Source: Bacteroidota bacterium (GTDB taxonomy: Bacteria; Bacteroidota; Ignavibacteria; Ignavibacteriales; Ignavibacteriaceae). Taken from it: 37,753 nucleotides of DNA. How positions within the stretch are numbered: the first letter of the stretch is position 1; each line of letters starts with the position of its first letter. Shown here piece by piece: positions 24,877 to 30,912 of this stretch. The stretch covers positions 1 through 37,753 of the forward strand of contig JAMCWE010000138.1 in NCBI GenBank assembly GCA_023475265.1. Reading direction: 5' to 3'. Both the position numbers and the translations under genes were made by a program. The notes beneath the pieces are model-generated. The model worked only from the letters and a program-made list of their open reading frames with translations, made no database searches and was not told the origin of the DNA.

Positions 24877-26847
24877 ATGCATGAATTTACGATCATTAGG
24901 GAAATCGTAATTATTCTTTCGGTTTCACTTCTTATAATTTTTTTATTTAAGAAGATTAATATTCCAAGCATCCTCGGATTCCTTGTTGCCGGAATGATCA
25001 TCGGGCCGTATGGATTTAAGCTAATTTCAAATTCCCAAAACATTCAGGTTATGGCTGAGATAGGAGTCATCCTTCTGCTTTTTACAATCGGACTCGAAAT
25101 CTCGCTTAACAAACTAATGCAAATGCGCCGGATGCTTTTCTATGCTGGCGGAATGCAAATAATTTTTACGATTTCTATCTCAACTTTAATTTTTAAATTA
25201 TTCGACGTCTCAATTAATTCAGCAGTTTTTTTTGGTATGCTCGTCTGCCTTTCCAGCACAGCAATTGTTTTGAAATTACTGCAAGACCGAAATGAACTCG
25301 AAACTCCATTCGGAAGAATTTCAATTGCAATATTAATATTCCAGGATTTAGCAGTCGTTCCTATGCTAATCCTTCTGCCCATTCTTAGCGGCGGAGAAAA
25401 TTTAACATTCGGTAAAATAATAATTCAGCTATTTTATGCGTTTGGTGCAATCATAGTTATTATTTTCGCCGCAAGATATTTGATTCCGAAAATTTTATTT
25501 CAATTAGCAAGACTAAGAGTTAGGGAAGCTTTTACCGTCGGAACAATTTTTTTGCTTTTGGGAACTGCTTATCTAACTCATCTAATCGGATTGTCTTTTG
25601 CAATCGGCGCTTTCATTGCCGGCTTAATTTTATCTGAATCAGATTTCAGCCATCAAGTAACTGCAGATATTTTACCGCTTAAGGATGCATTCAATAGTAT
25701 TTTCTTTGTGGCGATTGGATTGCTTTTAAATATCAAATTTGTTTTAGATAATTTCTTTTTACTCATTTTAATTACTGCAGGAATTATAATTTTAAAAACT
25801 TCTATAGTTACCTTGCTGATTAAGTTTTTGAAATATCCATTTCGTATCGCTTTAATAGCCGGAATAAGTTTATCTCAAGTCGGTGAATTCTCTTTTGTAC
25901 TTTCTCAATCCGGATTATCTCTTAATCTAATCGGAAATAATTTTTACAATGCTTTCCTTGCTTCGTCAATTTTTACAATGCTGCTAACACCTTTCTTAAT
26001 GAAGCTTGCGCCTGTCTTGGGTTATAAAATGGGAGTAATTGATAAATCAAATAAAGAAGGAATCAATTTAAAAGAATTAGCTGACCATGTAATTATTGTC
26101 GGCTTCGGATTAAACGGAAAAAATCTTGCAAGAGTTTTAAAGGAAACCGGGATAAAATATATTGTAATAGAAATTAATCCTCAGACTGTTAAAGAAGAAA
26201 AATCAAAAGGAGAAAATATTATTTTTGGCGACGTAACCCGCGGTGAAGTTTTGCGCTCTGCCGGAATAGAAAAAGCTTTAGTAATAGTTTTTGCTATATC
26301 AGATCCCGCTGCTACCAAATTAAGTTTAAGACACGCTAAAGAAATTAATCCAAATATTTATTCAATCGTTAGAACCCGCTACACAAATGAGATTGATGAC
26401 TTAATTACTTTTGGCGCTGATGAAGTAATACCGGAAGAGTTTGAAACTTCTTTGCAGATTTTCAGCAAAGTGCTCGAAAAATTTCATATCCCATTGAACG
26501 TAATTATGAAACAAGTTTCAATTTTGCGCGGTGAATCTTACAGTATGATGCGGAAAGATGAGCAAGGCATTAGCTCCTTAGTAAATTTGAATGAGCTGCT
26601 AGCCGCCGGCTTAACAGAAGCTTATTACGTTGATGAAAATAATTTACACATTGGAAAGACAATGAAAGAACTTAATCTAAGAGCAATAACCGGCGTTACT
26701 ATAATTGCAATTGTAAGAGGTGAAAAAACAATTACAAATCCAGCCAGCGAAGAAAAGATATTTGATAAAGACACTTTAGTTATTACCGGTACTCACAAAA
26801 CAGTTGATGATGCGATAGATTATTTGAATGGGGTTGTAAAAAAATAA
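24877..26847 (+). CDS. CPA2-family cation:proton antiporter with RCK (TrkA-N/TrkA-C) domains, KefB/KefC type
   Basis: 656 residues: about twelve membrane helices (1-385) with ILGFLVAGMIIGPYGF, ATVLKLLQDR-type LSSTAIVLKLLQ, IAILIFQDLAVVPML and SFAIGAFIAGLILSES, then a Rossmann RCK domain (about 405-525; IIVGFGLNGKNLAR, VFGDVTRGEVLRSAGI-like) and a TrkA-C domain (about 570-655). This is the layout of Kef/YbaL-type potassium:proton exchange proteins gated by a nucleotide or small ligand. The ATG at 24877 has no clear RBS; the intergenic gap to the divergent LolA-like gene (24699-24876) holds both promoters. Ion specificity cannot be told from sequence. Confidence 0.93.
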   Translation: MHEFTIIREIVIILSVSLLIIFLFKKINIPSILGFLVAGMIIGPYGFKLISNSQNIQVMAEIGVILLLFTIGLEISLNKLMQMRRMLFYAGGMQIIFTISISTLIFKLFDVSINSAVFFGMLVCLSSTAIVLKLLQDRNELETPFGRISIAILIFQDLAVVPMLILLPILSGGENLTFGKIIIQLFYAFGAIIVIIFAARYLIPKILFQLARLRVREAFTVGTIFLLLGTAYLTHLIGLSFAIGAFIAGLILSESDFSHQVTADILPLKDAFNSIFFVAIGLLLNIKFVLDNFFLLILITAGIIILKTSIVTLLIKFLKYPFRIALIAGISLSQVGEFSFVLSQSGLSLNLIGNNFYNAFLASSIFTMLLTPFLMKLAPVLGYKMGVIDKSNKEGINLKELADHVIIVGFGLNGKNLARVLKETGIKYIVIEINPQTVKEEKSKGENIIFGDVTRGEVLRSAGIEKALVIVFAISDPAATKLSLRHAKEINPNIYSIVRTRYTNEIDDLITFGADEVIPEEFETSLQIFSKVLEKFHIPLNVIMKQVSILRGESYSMMRKDEQGISSLVNLNELLAAGLTEAYYVDENNLHIGKTMKELNLRAITGVTIIAIVRGEKTITNPASEEKIFDKDTLVITGTHKTVDDAIDYLNGVVKK

Positions 26848-26877
26848 TTGTTGAATTGCTTAATTGTTAAATTGTTT
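26846..26877. repeat. Four-unit octamer tandem repeat
   Basis: Four consecutive 8-bp units of the form AATTGNTN (AATTGTTG, AATTGCTT, AATTGTTA, AATTGTTT) start on the last two bases of the antiporter stop codon and fill half of the gap to the convergent next gene. Simple-sequence type repeat; no function is evident. Confidence 0.75.
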
Positions 26878-26910
26878 GTACCTAAAGTTTAGATATAAGT
26901 TACCGCAAAA

Positions 26911-27237
26911 TTATTTTGTGTGGGGGAAATTTAGTATATCATGCAAACATCGGCCTTTTGTAGGATAACCCAACAAACAAACTTTATACTTCATATTATC
27001 CTGACCTTTAAGGAAGTTTATAAGTTTTGATTCCATAGAATATTTTATAAAGCAGTCTACACAATATTCCATTTCTCGGTTTAAGCTTTTCAGAATATTT
27101 TTAAATTCATTCAGCTTCAATTCAATTGAAATAAGATTTTCGCGCTGTGTACTTGCCAGATCAGAATACAAAGAATCATATTCTCTGTAACCTTTTTGTT
27201 CCATTTTAGATAACAGCTCAAACAATAAAGGTTCCAT
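26911..27237 (-). CDS. Hypothetical protein, 108 residues, coiled-coil-prone
   Basis: ATG at 27237 with AAAGGA about 10 nt upstream. The product is charged and helix-rich (EPLLFELLSKMEQKGYREYD, ISIELKLNEFKNILKSLNRE) with four cysteines, a close CVDC pair in mid-protein and two single ones in the C-terminal third (VCLLGY, GRCLHD). A CxxC pair plus separated Cys and His residues could bind a metal, but no known domain is recognised. Convergent with the antiporter gene; it follows the small-gene cassette on the same strand after a gap of 108 bp. Confidence 0.65.
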   Translation of the reverse strand: MEPLLFELLSKMEQKGYREYDSLYSDLASTQRENLISIELKLNEFKNILKSLNREMEYCVDCFIKYSMESKLINFLKGQDNMKYKVCLLGYPTKGRCLHDILNFPHTK

Positions 27238-27345
27238 TTAATTTTATCCTTTAAAATTTAAAATATCTATAAGAATCTAATTTATTTTTATAAATATATC
27301 GATTGACATTTCCAAGCAATTAGAGATGAGCATTCTTCAATTGTT

Positions 27346-27558
27346 TTAGTAATTATTTCTATTAAAAAGTATTTCTAATTCCTTTGGTATTGTAATGGGC
27401 ATAAAAAATTCTGTGGGATATAAATAATCTTCACCTGTCTCATCGACGACTTTTAATAAGCCATTCTTAGAAAATTCATTTTCGTAAGCCTGATAAATTT
27501 TCCTAATTTCGAGTGAGGCTTCATAATGCTTATTATTTATACAAATCACGTATTGCAT
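27346..27558 (-). CDS. Hypothetical small protein, 70 residues (recurring MQYVICINN family)
   Basis: ATG at 27558 with AAGG 5 nt upstream. The pattern VICINNKHYEASLEIRKIYQ, then VVDETGEDYLYPTEFFMPI and IPKELE, is one I recognise as a widespread small uncharacterised family in many phyla, predicted as a small beta-barrel-like protein; no function is established that I know of. It lies 11 bp after the next small gene and shares its strand, so the two are probably co-transcribed. Paired small genes like these often prompt a toxin-antitoxin guess, but nothing in the sequence supports that directly. Confidence 0.72.
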   Translation of the reverse strand: MQYVICINNKHYEASLEIRKIYQAYENEFSKNGLLKVVDETGEDYLYPTEFFMPITIPKELEILFNRNNY

Positions 27559-27569
27559 TGTTACCTTTT

Positions 27570-27803
27570 TTACCCATAAATATTTTTAATTTTCATATTC
27601 TTCCGAATAGCAACCGGTAATTCATACCAATGCACCTCAACTTTTACTATTGAGCCATTACCTAATCGTACTTGCACTTTGCCTTTAAGCTTTCTCCAAT
27701 TTACAGCATCATATTTTTTCTTAATTCTTTCCTTTTCTAATTCATTTTTATCAACATTTATTTGCTCAATGTCTCGAATTTCATCTATTATTTCAAAGTA
27801 CAA
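27570..27803 (-). CDS. Hypothetical small protein, 77 residues (recurring YFEIIGEI/WRKLKG family)
   Basis: Starts at a TTG at 27803, giving MYFEIIDEIRDIEQI; a stop lies two codons upstream, so no ATG is possible, and AAGG is 9 nt before. The features WRKLKGKVQVRLGNG and VEVHWYELPVAIRKNMKIK match a common uncharacterised family whose members read WRKLKG...VRL.DG...AELHWYEA.GIGRKE.KIK. Here the GIGRKEFK part has become VAIRKNMK, and the middle has an inserted charged stretch, so the copy is divergent. It overlaps the preceding small gene by 11 bp. Confidence 0.7.
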   Translation of the reverse strand: MYFEIIDEIRDIEQINVDKNELEKERIKKKYDAVNWRKLKGKVQVRLGNGSIVKVEVHWYELPVAIRKNMKIKNIYG

Positions 27804-27990
27804 TTCTTATTACCTTCAATTTTGTTATGATATTTAATCTGATTTCTTTTGCCGCAGTATTTAATCCAACTATTACTCCCTGCACTACTTCAGGCGTTTC
27901 ATCCGGGTTAGTCCACTTTCCCGGATTCTTTAACATACCGTTTTTAAGATTTGTTAAACGTGCAATTGCATCTGAAATATACTTGGTCAT
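27793..27990 (-). CDS. Hypothetical small protein, 65 residues, probably a truncated gene
   Basis: ATG at 27990 with AAGGG 7 nt upstream. TKYISDAIARLTNLKNGMLK and NPDETPEVVQGVIVGLNTAA resemble the N-terminal helical region of larger Bacteroidota/Ignavibacteria proteins that normally continue with further helices and a fibronectin-like domain. Here the frame instead ends in LKVIRIVL over the start of the next gene. I infer a truncated remnant that keeps its RBS, but it could be a genuine short protein. Confidence 0.55.
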   Translation of the reverse strand: MTKYISDAIARLTNLKNGMLKNPGKWTNPDETPEVVQGVIVGLNTAAKEIRLNIITKLKVIRIVL

Positions 27991-28669
27991 TTTCGTACCC
28001 TTTTGCCTTTCTGTTTTTTATTATCGATTAGGTTTATTTTGTTAGTTCTCAAAATCATTTGATATTCGCTCAAATTCGCATATTTATATTTGAAATGTCC
28101 ACATTTATTCTATCTATACGCGTATTTCAGTTATTTATATGGACTTTTATTCATATAATTCATGCATTTCAGATATTTATTTCTGTAATAATTCTTCCAA
28201 TGCTTGTATTTCAGTTATTCATATGGATGTCTAAACTTTCCATTCGCATATTCCAAATTATAAGTACCATATCTATACTTCTTATACGGTTACTTAAGAT
28301 ATTACTAGCGGGATTCTAATTAGCCATTCCAATATTTTAACAACAATCACTGCCATTTTCACTATTAACCTTTACAAAAAAAATATTTTTTCATATATAA
28401 GAGTAGATTAAAATCAGTCCTATTGGGAAAATTTTGGGAAAAAAAATTAAAATATTTTTATATATGATGTATAGCATTTGTTAATATTAAATCTAGTAGA
28501 AATTACCAATGACAGGATAGATATTGTACCAATATTACACAATTTATCAAAATAGAAATAGATTAAGACTTCTCCTATTAATAATGGATTAAAACCTATC
28601 AAAAATACTTCGATAGTAATGGCATAATATTAGAAGTTTTTATTAAAAAAATAAATTAGGAATACAATA
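27991..28669. other. Gene-poor AT-rich region with degenerate repeats
   Basis: About 680 bp without a recognised gene. The part at 28078-28260 holds a 42-bp-period repeat (listed separately). Reading the minus strand in the frame of the repeat gives stop codons interrupting coiled-coil-like pieces (ITEIQALEELLQK, ISEMHELYE, ERISNDFEN). The remainder (28321-28660) is very AT-rich, with a near-duplicate of AAAATATTTTT about 70 bp apart, and may contain promoter elements for the small ORF that follows. Confidence 0.55.
28122..28227. repeat. Three-copy imperfect tandem repeat, exact 42-bp period
   Basis: Copies begin at 28122 (GTATTTCAGTTATT), 28164 (GCATTTCAGATATT) and 28206 (GTATTTCAGTTATT), each followed by a matching ATnTATATGGA-like tail; copies 1 and 3 share 21 of 22 bases. 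Weaker relatives flank them near 28080 and 28246. Forty-two bases equal 14 codons or four helical turns of DNA. Probably the remains of a coiled-coil repeat gene. Confidence 0.7.
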
Positions 28670-28759
28670 ATGTTAAAATCATTTTCAATAAAAACAATCT
28701 TTTTGCCTCTAAGCATTATTACATTTTTAGGCATTTTTATTTTGGCTATTTTGTTCTAA
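28670..28759 (+). CDS. Candidate 29-residue hydrophobic membrane peptide
   Basis: ATG at 28670 with AGGA 8 nt upstream, TAA at 28759. The peptide is a short basic head (MLKSFSIK) followed by one membrane helix ending GIFILAILF. It could be a genuine small membrane protein, or the first helix of a decayed sensor or chemoreceptor gene, which start in just this way. It is convergent with the FecR-like gene, 9 bp from its stop. Support is the RBS, spacing and composition only. Confidence 0.4.
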   Translation: MLKSFSIKTIFLPLSIITFLGIFILAILF

Positions 28760-28768
28760 TTCAAAATA

Positions 28769-29710
28769 TTATTGATTCGCATAGATTTTATCAGTAAGCC
28801 CCAATTTATAAATTAGACTTTGATATTCATTTTTATATTGTTCAATATTTGATTTAGCAGTATTTATTTCAATGAATAATTTTAATGCCTTATCAAATAT
28901 CTTATGCTGTTCGTAAAAACAAGCTAAAATAAATTTACAAGGAAGCGATTCCTCAAAATCATTTTCAGAAAGTATTTGTTGAAGTGAATCGTTTATCATT
29001 TTAACATTTTCTTTTGGAAGAATGTAAAACCAATATTCCTTAGAAATTGAATCTTTGCCTTTATTACTAACTACACTCCAATAATAGTGATTGTCTTCTA
29101 ACAGATTATACTTTGACACATCGATGTTTAGTAAAGTATCAGTTGTTTCTGTTTCATAAATAATACGATCGAATTTGTCGGATAATCTAAAGTAATACTT
29201 AGTATTATAGCCGCTGCTGTACCAGGAAAAATTAATTGTAGTATCGATAATATTTGAGTTCCTCGGCAAATATAACTTCACTTGATCTTTTGACTCCTTG
29301 CCTCGCATTACAGCTCCTTTAACATCCATTATTTCGCCATGTGAATTCTTTTGGCTAACCTCACCATAGATAAAATCTGCAAATTTATAAGTCATTGATA
29401 CCGAATTTGTTTGTTTAATATTATTTGCTAAATCCTGAACTGGATAAATGCCAACTTTTTTCAATTCTATTGTTTTACCTGACTTATATACTAAACCTAA
29501 ATAAACATTTTTCCCCAATTTTATAATATCGCTTGAATTTAATTTTTTCCCAAAAGAGAGTTTATCCCATTCGTTAGTTTTTTGATCTTTTACAAATGCA
29601 TCTCCATACACAGCTATAACTTTGAATAATTCAGATTGAGGGAAAATCTGATTTATTGAGGTCAAAATGAAAATAATAAAAAATATTACTTTAATATTTC
29701 TAGCCTTCAT
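28769..29710 (-). CDS. FecR-like periplasmic protein
   Basis: 313 residues from the ATG at 29710, with AGAGG 7 nt upstream; an in-frame start 19 codons earlier lies inside the CHASE2 gene and precedes the signal peptide (IKVIFFIIFILTSINQIFPQ). Residues about 25-110 follow the FecR pattern (LFKVIAVYGDAFVKD, LSFGKKLNSSDIIKLGKN, TIELKKVGIYPVQDL), which in other proteins binds envelope or sensor partners. A beta-sandwich-like part follows (TKYYFRLSDKFDRIIYET), then a helical C-terminus that may be TPR-like. It overlaps the CHASE2 gene by 11 bp. FecR-like proteins commonly neighbour CHASE2 proteins; here it may be the periplasmic binding partner of the CHASE2 sensor. Confidence 0.75.
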   Translation of the reverse strand: MKARNIKVIFFIIFILTSINQIFPQSELFKVIAVYGDAFVKDQKTNEWDKLSFGKKLNSSDIIKLGKNVYLGLVYKSGKTIELKKVGIYPVQDLANNIKQTNSVSMTYKFADFIYGEVSQKNSHGEIMDVKGAVMRGKESKDQVKLYLPRNSNIIDTTINFSWYSSGYNTKYYFRLSDKFDRIIYETETTDTLLNIDVSKYNLLEDNHYYWSVVSNKGKDSISKEYWFYILPKENVKMINDSLQQILSENDFEESLPCKFILACFYEQHKIFDKALKLFIEINTAKSNIEQYKNEYQSLIYKLGLTDKIYANQ

Positions 29711-30902
29711 GATAAAGCCTCTTTTTTTTGTTCTTTTTATATTTAATTTTTTTAATAATTTCTTCATAAGTATTTAGAGAATTTGGTGCTAATATTAGGG
29801 AAAGAAGGATAATGGTCGTATCGAATTGATAATTATAAATATTATAAATAAAAACGGAAACATACAGAATTAATATTATTTCGACTATGGTTAGTACTGA
29901 TGCAATTTCATCATACCAATTTTTGCTTTTAAAGAATAACCATGAAAGAAATAATACATCTAAAAAACAAATCAACATTGCAAGAACAATATTCGAATAA
30001 TCCGACATTGTGTTAATAAAATTACCGCTTAATATCATCGAAATAATATTTGCATGAATTATAACACCATACATATCAGGAAATGTTTTTCCTGCATATC
30101 TTTGATTCATTGGAGTAAAAAACTTATCATGAATAAATAATGAATCATTAAAATTTATTCCTAGAAATCCTACAAGAACAATTTTATTTTCGATCATACT
30201 TTTATCAGTGGTAGAGTCCAATTGGTCTATATCAAGGCGCATATAAGTATTATAATTAACATTTCTTTCATAATTTATTCTTTCTTCAGAATTATTACGC
30301 AACAAAAAGGTAATGTACTTTTTTCTATCAAATAATTTCACGCATTGGAGTGAAAATGCATTTATAGTGTCCTCACCTATTTTATATTGGGGTTTGAAGC
30401 TTCTAACTGTCATAAATCCTTTTTCATTATCAGTAATTAAGTTAGCATAACCTTGGGTTACATTCTTTAGAAATACAATATTAGAAGTGTTTATTGAATC
30501 ATATATATTTGACGAGTTATCTTTTCTTATTAGAGCATTAGCTAAAACTATATTTTTTGTTTTCGTTATACTGTTAACCAAATTTTTATCACTTTGTGAT
30601 CCCTCATAGTTCTCAAAAAAAACATCAATGCCTATAACCTTCGGATTCATATTTCTCAGGATATTTAATCTTTTGGATATTTCATTTCTATTTAGAAATC
30701 CGATATTCACAATTACTATATTAGTATCTAAAGGAACATCAGCGTGATTTCGCAACTTGGAAAAGACAATATCACTAAATTCAAAATCGCTAAATGCTTT
30801 CGACATTGGATTAAGGAAATCAAAATCTATTGGTATCCTTGACATACCAAATATGAAAATAAAAATTAATAGAGTAATAATTATTTTATGAATAAAACGC
30901 AT
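29700..30902 (-). CDS. CHASE2-domain membrane sensor protein without output domain
   Basis: 400 residues. One N-terminal membrane helix (about 5-22), a periplasmic CHASE2 domain (about 30-290; NADVPLDTNIVIVNIG-like segment, NPKVIGIDVFF, VNSITKTKNIVLANAL, IENKIVLVGFLG, PDMYGVIIHANIISMILSG), then three closely spaced helices (about 300-375) and a short basic tail (YKKNKKKRLYHEG). CHASE2 normally feeds adenylate cyclases, kinases or phosphatases on the cytoplasmic side; none is attached here, so any signal must go through the membrane to a partner or act on the periplasmic side. Ten bp after the CHAT gene; overlaps the FecR-like gene by 11 bp. Confidence 0.83.
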   Translation of the reverse strand: MRFIHKIIITLLIFIFIFGMSRIPIDFDFLNPMSKAFSDFEFSDIVFSKLRNHADVPLDTNIVIVNIGFLNRNEISKRLNILRNMNPKVIGIDVFFENYEGSQSDKNLVNSITKTKNIVLANALIRKDNSSNIYDSINTSNIVFLKNVTQGYANLITDNEKGFMTVRSFKPQYKIGEDTINAFSLQCVKLFDRKKYITFLLRNNSEERINYERNVNYNTYMRLDIDQLDSTTDKSMIENKIVLVGFLGINFNDSLFIHDKFFTPMNQRYAGKTFPDMYGVIIHANIISMILSGNFINTMSDYSNIVLAMLICFLDVLFLSWLFFKSKNWYDEIASVLTIVEIILILYVSVFIYNIYNYQFDTTIILLSLILAPNSLNTYEEIIKKIKYKKNKKKRLYHEG

Positions 30903-30912
30903 TAATATTCAA

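Noticed and set aside
26846-26877. Possible CRISPR-type array at the octamer and 42-bp repeats
   Set aside because: Octamers are contiguous without spacers and the 42-bp repeats are imperfect with unequal internal identity and no cas genes nearby.
27570-27990. Toxin-antitoxin system assignment for the small-gene cassette
   Set aside because: No toxin fold or antitoxin DNA-binding domain can be seen; only the small size and pairing suggest it.
28059-28319. An 86-residue hydrophobic plus-strand ORF with 14-residue repeats
   Set aside because: Its Phe/Ile/Leu richness is what the complement of a Lys/Glu/Asn-rich AT-rich repeat gives. No RBS, and the 42-bp period is better explained by a decayed coiled-coil gene on the other strand.
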